6,973 nt of DNA from Acetobacteraceae bacterium (GCA_027323595.1 DAHWBL010000057.1:1-6973), one strand, 5' to 3'. Positions 1 to 6,594 are shown, numbered from the stretch's first letter. Translations and numbers: made by a program. Notes: a model not told the origin generated them from the letters alone.

Positions 1-1291
1 GCGCGGCGGCGTCGGCGCGCCCGACGAAGCGGGCGAAATGGTCGAGCCCGTCGGCGGCGGGCAGCGCGTGGGTCTGGCGGTCGGCGACCATCTGCAGGCG
101 GTGCTCGACGAGGCGCAGATCGCGATAGGCGGAGGCAAGACCGTCCAGAGTGCCAGGCGGCAGATGTCGGGCATGATCAAGGGCCGCGAGCGCGGGCAGC
201 GTGGCCGGACCGCGCAGGCCGGGGTCGCGCCCGCCCCACACCATTTGCAGTGTCTGGGCGATGAACTCGATCTCGCGGATGCCGCCCTGGCCGAGCTTGA
301 GATCGTAGCGCGCGAGCCCGGCCGGGTCGTCGCCGGCGGGAAGCCGGCTGCCCTTGTGGGTGTCGATGCGCGCCTTCATCGCGGTGATGTCGGCGATGGC
401 GGCGAAATCCAGGTGCCGCCGCCAGGTGAACGGGCGTATCTGTTCGAGGAAGCGCTGGCCCAGTGCCAGATCCCCCGCGACCGGGCGCGCCTTGATCCAG
501 GCGGCGCGCTCCCATGCCTGTCCCATGCTTTCGTAGTAGACAAGGGCTGCCGGCAGCGACACCACCAGCGGGGTCGCCGACGGATCAGGACGCAGGCGCA
601 GATCGACGCGGAACACATAGCCATCCGCATCGGCGGTCTGTAACAACGCGATCAGCGCCCGGGCGAGCCGCACGAAGCCGGTGCCGATGCGGTCCGCCGC
701 GTCGGGGTCGGCGGCGAGGTGACGGTCCGGGTCATAGAGCAGCACGAGGTCGATATCAGACGAATAGTTCAATTCACCGGCGCCGAGCTTGCCCAGCGCG
801 AACACCACGAAGCCGGCGTTGCGCGCCGGGTGCGCGGGGTCATCGAGGCGGAGCTGCCCGGTCTCGTGCGCGGCGCGCAGCAGATGCTCCACCGCGAGCC
901 GCAGTGCCGCGTCGGCCAGCGCGCTCAGCGCCCCGGTGACCTGTTCGAGCGACCACAAAGCGGCGATGTCGGCCAGCGCGATCACCAGTGCCGCCTGCCG
1001 GCGCGCCACCCGCAGCGCGCGCGCCACCAGCGCCTGCGGGCTGGCCGGGGCGATGGCGGCGAGGCTGGCCAGGATGTCGGCGAAACACCGGTCGGGCCCC
1101 TGCGCGATCCAGCGATCGAGCATCGCTGTCTCACGGCGGGCGAGGTCGGCGAGAAACGGGCTGTTGCCGCCGATGGCGTCGAGCAGGTCGGCTGGCCGGC
1201 CGGGCAGATCGGCGCGCAGCCGCGCCGCAGCCGCACCGTCCGCGGCGGCGGGCCAGTTGCCGGCGGAAGCTGTCATCCAGGGCTGATCCAT
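1..1291 (-). CDS. glnE: Glutamine synthetase adenylyltransferase/adenylyl-removase GlnE, N-terminal part (3' end outside window)
   Basis: GlnE attaches AMP to glutamine synthetase and removes it again, under control of PII, so it sets the enzyme's activity according to nitrogen status in the cytoplasm. The 430 visible residues cover the N-terminal adenylyl-removase half; the usual full length is about 900-1000 residues. Family motifs are clear. The nucleotidyltransferase motif GKLGAGELNYSSDIDL (residues about 167-182) carries the catalytic D179/D181 pair. RVDLRLRPDPSATP follows at about 228-241, and KLGQGGIREIEF at about 332-343 leads into a QTLQMVWGG stretch. The frame is closed upstream by a TGA at 1307-1309, so the start must be ATG 1291 (used here), GTG 1294 or ATG 1276. 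None has a good ribosome binding site, so the exact start is uncertain. The gene is divergent from the YhdP-like gene, 86 bp away. No frameshift or missing catalytic residue is seen. The C-terminal transferase half and the stop lie beyond the left edge. Confidence 0.96.
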   Translation of the reverse strand, partial: MDQPWMTASAGNWPAAADGAAAARLRADLPGRPADLLDAIGGNSPFLADLARRETAMLDRWIAQGPDRCFADILASLAAIAPASPQALVARALRVARRQAALVIALADIAALWSLEQVTGALSALADAALRLAVEHLLRAAHETGQLRLDDPAHPARNAGFVVFALGKLGAGELNYSSDIDLVLLYDPDRHLAADPDAADRIGTGFVRLARALIALLQTADADGYVFRVDLRLRPDPSATPLVVSLPAALVYYESMGQAWERAAWIKARPVAGDLALGQRFLEQIRPFTWRRHLDFAAIADITAMKARIDTHKGSRLPAGDDPAGLARYDLKLGQGGIREIEFIAQTLQMVWGGRDPGLRGPATLPALAALDHARHLPPGTLDGLASAYRDLRLVEHRLQMVADRQTHALPAADGLDHFARFVGRADAAA

Positions 1292-1318
1292 CACCGTCGA
1301 CGCTGGTCATCTTGCCGC

Positions 1319-1375
1319 CGCGCGGTCAAGCCCGGCGTGCTGATTTGGCGACGCGCGGTCAAGCCTGGCGCGCTG
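1319..1375. repeat. Pair of 24-bp direct repeats between two divergent genes
   Basis: Copy 1 is 1319-1342 and copy 2 is 1352-1375. They match at 22 of 24 bases, have a 33-bp period, and share the core CGCGCGGTCAAGC. They fill most of the 86-bp gap between the glnE start and the ATG at 1378, so any promoter for either gene overlaps them. Read on the minus strand, each contains GGCTTGACCGCGC, which resembles intergenic repeats common in alphaproteobacterial genomes; that comparison is from memory. The period equals 11 codons and the frame of the downstream gene is open through both copies, so an N-terminal coding extension is not excluded. Confidence 0.7.
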
Positions 1376-1377
1376 GC

Positions 1378-4300
1378 ATGCTGATCAAGGGCTGCGCCAC
1401 CGCCGCGCACAAGGCGCTGCGCCGCTGGGGCCATGCCGGGCACATCGCCGCGGAGGTGCTGTTCGGCATCGTGATGCTGGCGGTGGCGCTGGGCGCGGTG
1501 CTGGGCTGGCGGCTGTCGCGCGGGCCGGTGCAGATCGGCTGGCTGGTGCGCCCGATCGAGGCAGCGCTCACCACCCCGCAGGGAGCCCGGATTTCGGTGG
1601 AGCATGTCGCGTTGGCCTGGGAAGGCTGGCGCAACGGCGTCGACCAGCCGCTCGATCTGCGGTTGATCGACGTGCGCGCCCTCACCCCCGACGGCGCGGT
1701 GCTGGCCAGCCTGCCGCGCGCGGCGGTGTCGCTGTCGCCGGCCTGGCTGCTGCTCGGGCGGCTGGTGCCCCGCGCCATCGAGCTCGATGCGCCGCAGCTT
1801 CGGCTGGTGCGCGACCTCGATGGCGGGATCGGGTTCGAGCCCAACGACGAGCCGGGCACGAGCGCCCAGAACCAGCCCGGCATCGCGCTGGGCGAGGTGC
1901 TGGCCGACCTCGCGCGCCCGCCGCAGCGCGACCGATCCACCCGCCAGCGCCTGCTGGCGCCGCTCGCGCAGTTGCGTCGGGTGCTGATCGACGGTGGTGC
2001 GATCAGCGTGCATGACCAGCGCAGCGGCCTTGTCTGGACGGTACCCAGGGCGCGCATCGACCTGCGCCGTGACGGCAGCGGCGCGGTGACCGGGCAGGTG
2101 GCGGCCACACTGGCGCTGGGCCCGCAGACGGTGCCGGTTGACCTGTCGGTCAATCTCAGCCCCGGCGGCGATGGACGGGTCAGCGTCGATCTGGGCACGG
2201 TCTCGCCGGCCGCGCTCGCCGCCCTCGCGCCGCCGCTCGCGCCGCTCGGCGCGCTCGCCGCCCCGGTCGGGCTGACCGGCGATGCCGCCTTCACCGCCGG
2301 GCTCACGCTGGGCGCCTGGCACGCGCATGCGCGGATCGGTGCCGGCAGCGCGCATATCGGCACCGGCGACGTGCCGGTGCGCCGCGCCGTGCTGGAGCTG
2401 TCGGGTGCCGACGCGCACGCGCTGGCCGCCGACCTCACGGTGACGCTGCCGGGCACCGGCGGCGATCCGCATCTGCATCTGCATGGCGATGTCGCCGGCC
2501 TCGATGGCGGCATCGACGCGATCGTGGCGGTGGAGCTCGATCACGCCAACATCGTCGATCTGCCGGTGCTGTGGCCGCCGGGCATCGATCACGGCGTGCG
2601 CGACTGGCTGCGCGACAATCTCGCCGTCGGCATCGTGCATGACGGTCATTTTCGCTTTCACCTGACCGCGCCGATGGATTTCTCCGACGCCACGCTCACC
2701 GAGGCGAGCGGGCAGTTGCAGGGCGAGGAGCTGAGCGTCACCTGGCTGAAGCCGCTGCCGCCGATCGAGAAGATGGCGGCGACGCTGAGCTTCGCCGGCC
2801 CCGACGTGATCGACATCGCCGGCCATGGCGGGCATCTGGGCACGCTGCAACTGCGCGGCGGCGACGTGCACATCACCGGCATCGCCGGGCACGACCAGGC
2901 CGGGGTGATCACCGCCGACATCGCCGGGCCGATCGCCGATGTGCTCACCCTGCTGAAGCACCCGCGGCTGCACCTGCTGGACCGCCGGCCGCTGCCGCTG
3001 CGCGATCCCGCCGGCAGCGTGAACGGCCTGCTGCGGGTGACCCTGCCGTTCGAGCAGCGGCTCAGCTTCGAGCAGATCGGCATCTCCGCCACCGCCGGGC
3101 TGCATGGCGCGCATTTCGCCCAGGTGGTGGCCGGGCGCGATCTGGATGACGGCGAGGCGCAACTGACGATCGACACCCAGGAGATGAGCGCGCACGGCAC
3201 CGCCCGGCTCGGCGGCATCCCGGTCGATCTGCGCGTCGGCATGGATTTTCGCGACGGCGCGGGCGGCCAGGTGATCCAGCACGCCGAGATCACCGGCCGC
3301 GCCGATGAAAAACAGCTCGCCGCCGCCCGGCTGGATACGCTCGGCGTGCTGCATGGCCCGGCCGAGATCACCGCCGGCTGGCAGCAGCATCGCAACGGTG
3401 CCGCCGAGGTGCGTGTCCATGCCGACGCGACGGCGGCCGCTCTGGAGGTGGCGCCGCTGGGCTGGGCCAAGCCCGCCGGACAGCCCGCGGCGATCGACGC
3501 GCTGCTGCGCTTCGCGCATGACCGGCTCACCCTCATCGACCAGATCGAGGCGAAGGGGGCGGGGCTGGCGCTGCGGGCGCGGGCGCGGGCGCGGGATGGC
3601 CGGCTCGACCGGCTGGAGATCGAGCAGGCACGGCTGGGCCAGACCGACATGCATGGCACGGTCGGGTTCGCCGCCGGTGCCGACGCGCCGGTCTCGATCA
3701 CGCTCACCGGCCCACTGCTGGACCTGTCGGCGCGGCTGTCGCGCCAGAGCCGCCCGGCAAGCCCGCCCGATGAGGCGCCCGGCCCCGCCTGGACCGCCGA
3801 CCTGCATTTCGACCGTGCCCTGTTCGCCCGCGGCCGCCCGGTGGAGGGGCTGGAGGCGCACGCCGAAAGCGACGGCCAGGTGGTCCGGCGGGCGCGGCTG
3901 GTGACCGGTGGCGCGAGCGGGCTGGCGCTGGAGATCACCTCCACCGACAAGGGCCGGCTGCTGTCGGGCAGCACCGCGGATGCCGGCACGCTGCTGCGCA
4001 ATTTCGACGTGTTCGACGACATGCAGGGCGGGCAGCTGACCCTCGCCGGCCATTATGACGACGCCGCCCCCGGCCATCCGCTGATCGGCGAGGCGACGAT
4101 CGAGCAGTTTCGCGTCATCCACACCCCCGGACTCGCGCGGCTGTTGCAGGCGATGACGCTGTACGGGCTGGCCGACACGCTGGCCGGGCCGGGGCTGGGC
4201 TTCACCCGGCTGCGCGCGCCCTTCCGGCTCGGCGACGATCGGCTGGAACTGACCGACGCGCGCGCCTTCAGCCCCTCGATCGGCCTGACCGCGCACGGGA

Positions 4301-4539
4301 TGTTTGATCTGGCGCGCCAGACCGGCAGCATCCAGGGCACCATCGTGCCGGCCTATTTCTTCAACAGCCTGCTTGGCGGGCTGCCGCTGGTCGGCAAGCT
4401 GTTCGCCCCCGAACAGGGCGGCGGGCTGTTCGCCGCGACCTACCGGGTGGAGGGCCCGATGTCCGACCCGACGGTGACGGTCAACCCGCTGGCGGCGCTG
4501 ACGCCGGGGTTCCTGCGGTTCATTTTCGGCGGGCTTTGA
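1378..4539 (+). CDS. AsmA/YhdP-family envelope protein (DUF3971 plus AsmA-like C-terminal region)
   Basis: This 1053-residue protein belongs to the AsmA/TamB/YhdP group, long repeating beta-groove proteins anchored in the inner membrane and implicated in moving phospholipid to the outer membrane. What is seen: a basic N-terminus with one membrane helix at about residues 27-44; a region starting at about residue 50 typical of DUF3971 proteins (GPVQIGWLVRPIEAAL, then HVALAWEGWRNGVDQPLDLRL and PRAAVSLSPAWLLLGRLVPR); a long beta-rich middle; and the AsmA-like C-terminal region from about residue 882. That region carries the family signatures FFNSLLGGLPLVGKLF (994-1009) and VNPLAALTPGF (1035-1045). 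ATG 1378 puts the anchor at the expected distance; upstream TTG codons at 1312 and 1345 are in frame but less likely. No clear ribosome binding site precedes it. Its stop lies 22 bp from the stop of the convergent membrane-protein gene. The family call is firm; the lipid role is inferred from relatives. Confidence 0.92.
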   Translation: MLIKGCATAAHKALRRWGHAGHIAAEVLFGIVMLAVALGAVLGWRLSRGPVQIGWLVRPIEAALTTPQGARISVEHVALAWEGWRNGVDQPLDLRLIDVRALTPDGAVLASLPRAAVSLSPAWLLLGRLVPRAIELDAPQLRLVRDLDGGIGFEPNDEPGTSAQNQPGIALGEVLADLARPPQRDRSTRQRLLAPLAQLRRVLIDGGAISVHDQRSGLVWTVPRARIDLRRDGSGAVTGQVAATLALGPQTVPVDLSVNLSPGGDGRVSVDLGTVSPAALAALAPPLAPLGALAAPVGLTGDAAFTAGLTLGAWHAHARIGAGSAHIGTGDVPVRRAVLELSGADAHALAADLTVTLPGTGGDPHLHLHGDVAGLDGGIDAIVAVELDHANIVDLPVLWPPGIDHGVRDWLRDNLAVGIVHDGHFRFHLTAPMDFSDATLTEASGQLQGEELSVTWLKPLPPIEKMAATLSFAGPDVIDIAGHGGHLGTLQLRGGDVHITGIAGHDQAGVITADIAGPIADVLTLLKHPRLHLLDRRPLPLRDPAGSVNGLLRVTLPFEQRLSFEQIGISATAGLHGAHFAQVVAGRDLDDGEAQLTIDTQEMSAHGTARLGGIPVDLRVGMDFRDGAGGQVIQHAEITGRADEKQLAAARLDTLGVLHGPAEITAGWQQHRNGAAEVRVHADATAAALEVAPLGWAKPAGQPAAIDALLRFAHDRLTLIDQIEAKGAGLALRARARARDGRLDRLEIEQARLGQTDMHGTVGFAAGADAPVSITLTGPLLDLSARLSRQSRPASPPDEAPGPAWTADLHFDRALFARGRPVEGLEAHAESDGQVVRRARLVTGGASGLALEITSTDKGRLLSGSTADAGTLLRNFDVFDDMQGGQLTLAGHYDDAAPGHPLIGEATIEQFRVIHTPGLARLLQAMTLYGLADTLAGPGLGFTRLRAPFRLGDDRLELTDARAFSPSIGLTAHGMFDLARQTGSIQGTIVPAYFFNSLLGGLPLVGKLFAPEQGGGLFAATYRVEGPMSDPTVTVNPLAALTPGFLRFIFGGL
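3573..3595 (+). repeat. Short hexanucleotide tandem repeat inside the YhdP-like gene
   Basis: The unit GCGGGC occurs nearly four times in a row and encodes an alternating Arg-Ala run (RARARAR) at about residues 733-739. Because the unit is six bases, gain or loss of copies keeps the reading frame. The tract is short and may simply reflect the high GC content. Confidence 0.7.
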
Positions 4540-4542
4540 ACC

Positions 4543-4561
4543 GGTCCGATGCGGGCGGACC
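4543..4561. terminator. Possible bidirectional hairpin between convergent genes
   Basis: GGTCCG (4543-4548) pairs with CGGACC (4556-4561) around a 7-base loop, in the 22-bp gap between the stop of the YhdP-like gene (4537-4539) and the TAG of the membrane-protein gene (4562-4564). The position suits a shared terminator. The six-pair stem is short and no T-run follows on either strand, so intrinsic termination is doubtful. Confidence 0.3.
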
Positions 4562-5056
4562 CTATCCGTCCGGCCTGCGATGCGCCAGGCGTTCGACCAG
4601 CGCCACACCGAGCACCGACAGCACGAACACCATATGCGTGCCGGCCAGAAGCACGATCTGCGATCGCGGCTCGTCGGCCAGATAGGCGCGCAGCAGATGG
4701 ATCGCCGAGATCATCACGATCGACAGCCCCACCTTCAGCTTCACGTCGCCGCTGTCGAGCTTGCCAAGCCATTCCGGCCGCCCACCTGCCTCGCCGGCGT
4801 CGATCCGCGCGATGTAGCTTTCATAGGAGGAGATCGCGACCATCACGATCAGATTCGCGACCAGAACGAGATCGAGGATCGACAGAAGCGCCAGCACCAG
4901 ATCGACATCGTCCATTGTCCAGGCCGCCATCGCGAGATGCTCAAGCTCGCGCGCCACCACGAGGAAAAGTGCCAGCATCGACACGATCAGCGCGAGATAG
5001 AGCGGCAGCAGCAGCCAGCGTGTGGTCAGCAGCAGGGCCTCGATTTGGCGTTTCAC
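4562..5056 (-). CDS. yqhA: YqhA/UPF0114 family inner-membrane protein
   Basis: A 164-residue integral membrane protein of the UPF0114 (TIGR00645) family, to which E. coli YqhA belongs. The molecular function of the family is not established. Four hydrophobic helices are visible at about residues 14-35, 53-75, 109-126 and 134-155. Motifs I recognise from the family are RWLLLPLY near the N-terminus, LVLALLSILDLVLVANLIVM, the SSYESYI turn at about 76-82, WLGKLD at 96-101 and the ISAIHLLRAYL segment at about 116-126. Length is normal for the family. Translation starts at a GTG (5056-5054) backed by AGGAG seven bases upstream, which settles the start. It is the last gene in the minus-strand row, 109 bp downstream of the proline-rich exported protein gene, so it may share that transcript or have its own promoter in the gap. 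Confidence 0.93.
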   Translation of the reverse strand: MKRQIEALLLTTRWLLLPLYLALIVSMLALFLVVARELEHLAMAAWTMDDVDLVLALLSILDLVLVANLIVMVAISSYESYIARIDAGEAGGRPEWLGKLDSGDVKLKVGLSIVMISAIHLLRAYLADEPRSQIVLLAGTHMVFVLSVLGVALVERLAHRRPDG

Positions 5057-5063
5057 GGGTTTG

Positions 5064-5068
5064 CTCCT
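5064..5068 (-). promoter_or_regulatory. Ribosome binding site of the YqhA-family gene
   Basis: AGGAG on the minus strand, seven bases before the GTG at 5056. It supports this non-ATG start. Confidence 0.85.
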
Positions 5069-5087
5069 GCGGATAAGTCCCCATCAT

Positions 5088-5128
5088 GCCGGGTTGTCCG
5101 GCGTGCGCCAGCTCCGGCTGTGTGGCGC
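5088..5128 (-). other. Two consecutive stem-loops upstream of the YqhA-family gene
   Basis: The 109-bp gap holds two potential hairpins. GCCGG (5088-5092) pairs with CCGGC (5098-5102) around five bases. GCGCC (5105-5109) pairs with GGCGC (5124-5128), with an inner AGC/GCT helix around a TCCG loop and a four-base bulge. Both would lie in the 5' leader of yqhA if it is transcribed from upstream. They could be processing or attenuation structures or chance GC-rich pairing; no T-run follows, so classic termination is unlikely. Confidence 0.3.
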
Positions 5129-5165
5129 GCGATCGTCCTGGTTCGGACATGCTTGCCCGGTCGCT

Positions 5166-5516
5166 CTATGGCAACGGCACCGTCAGGCTGAGGCCTGGCA
5201 CCAGCTTGTTGCGCTGTTCCTGCTCGGACGGGGCGTCGGACGCGCGCGGGTAGCCCAGACCGGTGTTGAATCGCTGCTGGCCATAGAGGCTGGGCGCGAG
5301 ACTGACGCCCGCGTCCGACGGGATCTGCGGCGGGCCGATGTCGCGGTTGGGCATCGGCGCGATCGGTTCGGCGATGACCCGGCTGGCGATCTCGGGCGGG
5401 ATCGGTGGCACCGGGATCGGCGGCGGCGCGGCGGCGAGCAGCAGGGCGGAGCCGAGCAGCATGCAGGCGGCGCGGCCAGCGCGCCAACCCGCGGCCTGCC
5501 AGGGTGGGGCTGCCAT
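5166..5516 (-). CDS. Small proline-rich exported protein, unknown function
   Basis: I do not recognise a family for this 116-residue protein. The N-terminus has arginines at 12 and 15 and a hydrophobic stretch at about residues 18-30 ending in AAA, which looks like a signal peptide cleaved near residue 30. The single Cys18 is not in a convincing lipobox. The mature part begins with a proline-rich run (PPPIPVPPIPPE, residues 31-42), then IAEPIAPMPNRDIGPPQIP, and ends in PGLSLTVPLP. The ATG at 5516-5514 shares its A with the TGA of the Nudix gene (TGATG), a standard arrangement for translational coupling, and this decides the start. The same frame remains open further upstream inside the Nudix gene, but that part is a shadow. 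Its place is presumably the periplasm or outer envelope; function unknown. Confidence 0.72.
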   Translation of the reverse strand: MAAPPWQAAGWRAGRAACMLLGSALLLAAAPPPIPVPPIPPEIASRVIAEPIAPMPNRDIGPPQIPSDAGVSLAPSLYGQQRFNTGLGYPRASDAPSEQEQRNKLVPGLSLTVPLP

Positions 5517-6073
5517 CACGGCAGCGGCTGTTGCCCGCGCGCATCCTCCGCCGGGTTGGTGGCCGGGGCGCCGATCGGGCCGGTGCCGGCGGCGCGCCAG
5601 GCGTGCAGCACCCAGCGCACGGTGGGAAAGGCGAGCTGCGACCACGGAATCTCGTCCCAGCCGAACAGCGCGGTCTCCAGCGTCTCGTCGCCGGCGGCAT
5701 GCAGGCGGGCGGCGTGCGGATCGGCGAAGGTGGCGCGGTGGAAAAGCTGCACCTGGCCGATCCGGCTGATGCTGAAGCAGGCGAGCAGCCCATCGATGGC
5801 GATGTCGGCGCAGGCCTCCTCGCGCGCTTCGCGGATGGCGCCCTCGGCGACGGTCTCGCCGAGTTCCATATAGCCGGCGGGGATGGTCCATTTGCCTTGG
5901 CCAGGCGCGATGGCGCGCCGGCACAGCAGCAGCCTGCCGGCATGCGCGACGACCGCGCCGGTGACGATTTTAGGGTTTTCGTAGGCGATATGTCCGCAAT
6001 CGGCGCAGACCAGCCGATCGCGCGTATCGCCGTGCGGGGTGCGACGGACGAAATTGTTGGGTTCGCTGGCCAT
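5516..6073 (-). CDS. Nudix hydrolase with N-terminal CxxC knuckle
   Basis: A 185-residue Nudix (MutT-like) pyrophosphohydrolase that would split a nucleoside diphosphate linked to another group; the substrate cannot be read from sequence. The N-terminus holds a zinc-ribbon-like segment LVCADCGHIAYENPK (21-35) with one CxxC pair (C23, C26). The Nudix box spans residues 67-89: G67, E73, R81-E82 and E85-E86 fit the GX5EX7REUXEEXGU pattern, so the metal-binding glutamates are present. The late box glycine is Cys88. The C-terminal FGWDEIPWSQLAFPTVRWVL is typical of this COG1051-like group. ATG 6073 gives the expected N-terminus (MASEPNNFVRR); an upstream in-frame ATG at 6112 would add 13 residues unlike the family. 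No strong ribosome binding site is seen. The gene overlaps the next one by a single base and begins 72 bp after the small exported protein's stop. Confidence 0.94.
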   Translation of the reverse strand: MASEPNNFVRRTPHGDTRDRLVCADCGHIAYENPKIVTGAVVAHAGRLLLCRRAIAPGQGKWTIPAGYMELGETVAEGAIREAREEACADIAIDGLLACFSISRIGQVQLFHRATFADPHAARLHAAGDETLETALFGWDEIPWSQLAFPTVRWVLHAWRAAGTGPIGAPATNPAEDARGQQPLP

Positions 6074-6145
6074 GCCACTTAACTGGCGGCTCGATGGCCG
6101 CGCGGCAAGCAAAAATGGCGCGAGCCTGGCAGTCGTGCCGGCGGG

Positions 6146-6391
6146 TCAGACCACCCGGTCGAGCAGGGCGCCGCGCGGCAGGTTGGTTGGCGGCGGACCC
6201 TGTTTGGTGGCTGGTGAGATGGCAGGGGAGGCGCCGCGCGGGCGGACCGGCGCGGCGTCCGCGCTGCTGGACGGGTTGGGCGCGGTGGGGCCGGCCAGAC
6301 GCTGCACCCCGCCGGGACCGCGCGCGATGGCGGTGGCGGAGAAAGCCTGGAGGGACTGGACCGAGAGCATGAAGGGCAGTCTGCGCGACAT
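6146..6391 (-). CDS. Putative small exported protein, unknown function
   Basis: An 81-residue reading frame of no family I recognise. Support comes from its position (first in the minus-strand row, directly upstream of the Nudix gene), strongly GC-biased third codon positions across its length, and an N-terminus resembling a signal peptide: arginines at 3-4, a moderately hydrophobic stretch at 5-23 and ATAIA before a possible cleavage site. The rest is low in complexity, rich in Ala, Pro, Ser and Arg, with no membrane segment. The ATG lies in CATATG and has no clear ribosome binding site, and the hydrophobic core contains two glutamines, which weakens the export call. The opposite strand is also open here but has no protein-like features. 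Could be a non-coding leader. Confidence 0.45.
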   Translation of the reverse strand: MSRRLPFMLSVQSLQAFSATAIARGPGGVQRLAGPTAPNPSSSADAAPVRPRGASPAISPATKQGPPPTNLPRGALLDRVV

Positions 6392-6411
6392 ATGCTTGCC
6401 AACCGATTAAC

Positions 6412-6424
6412 GCAGGCAGCCTGC
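6412..6424. promoter_or_regulatory. 13-bp perfect palindrome (GCAGGC-A-GCCTGC)
   Basis: Two 6-bp arms flank one central base, 20 bp before the ATG of the leftward small gene. A one-base centre suits a dimeric DNA-binding protein rather than an RNA hairpin. An operator role is inferred only. Confidence 0.35.
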
Positions 6425-6446
6425 ACCAGCTCGGCGGGTCACGCAA

Positions 6447-6459
6447 TCTTAATTTAAGA
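6447..6459. promoter_or_regulatory. 13-bp perfect palindrome (TCTTAA-T-TTAAGA)
   Basis: Two 6-bp arms around one central base, with its centre 35 bp from that of the GC-rich palindrome at 6412-6424. It lies at a plausible operator or promoter distance from the leftward start at 6391. No known regulator is assigned. Confidence 0.4.
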
Positions 6460-6552
6460 GAAACGTCGCATTTATCGAGACGGCCGCTCAACACTCCGGG
6501 TCGCCAGCGCCAGAGGCGAAGGACCGAACAGACACTACAATATAAATATGAC

Positions 6553-6579
6553 AAATTGACGTAAAAACAGCGTCATTTT
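6553..6579. repeat. Imperfect inverted repeat in the AT-rich core
   Basis: AAATTGACG (6553-6561) and CGTCATTTT (6571-6579) are inverted copies with one mismatch in nine and a 9-base spacer. The left arm contains the TTGACG that could act as a -35 element, so a bound protein could block or assist polymerase. It does not match a Fur box that I know. Confidence 0.5.
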
Positions 6580-6594
6580 AGTTACTTCATCGTA

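Noticed and set aside
38..643. Plus-strand open frame of 201 codons over glnE
   Set aside because: It lies opposite well-conserved GlnE motifs and its translation has no recognisable features.
988..1377. N-terminal extension of the YhdP-like frame back to 988
   Set aside because: It would overlap the divergent glnE coding region, and its translation is Arg/Ala-rich shadow sequence. The membrane anchor sits correctly when ATG 1378 is used.
1291..4608. A 1105-codon open frame on the minus strand, antisense to the YhdP-like gene
   Set aside because: It mirrors the GC-rich codon pattern of the plus-strand gene, has an Arg/Gln/Gly-heavy composition with no domain or motif, and the plus-strand gene has clear family signatures from end to end.
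5022..5873. Plus-strand open frame of 283 codons across the yqhA, proline-rich and Nudix genes
   Set aside because: It runs antisense to two well-recognised genes and has no protein-like pattern of its own.
5166..5924. 252-codon version of the proline-rich protein starting inside the Nudix gene
   Set aside because: Its upstream part is the shifted frame of the Nudix gene. The ATG at 5516 sits exactly at the Nudix stop and is followed by a signal peptide.
6074..6145. Possible terminator between the small exported protein gene and the Nudix gene
   Set aside because: There is a run of five T on the minus strand, but no stable stem directly precedes it.
6553..6579. Fur box upstream of the receptor gene
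   Set aside because: The inverted repeat lacks the GATAATGATAATC-type pattern, so an iron-repressor site cannot be claimed from sequence.
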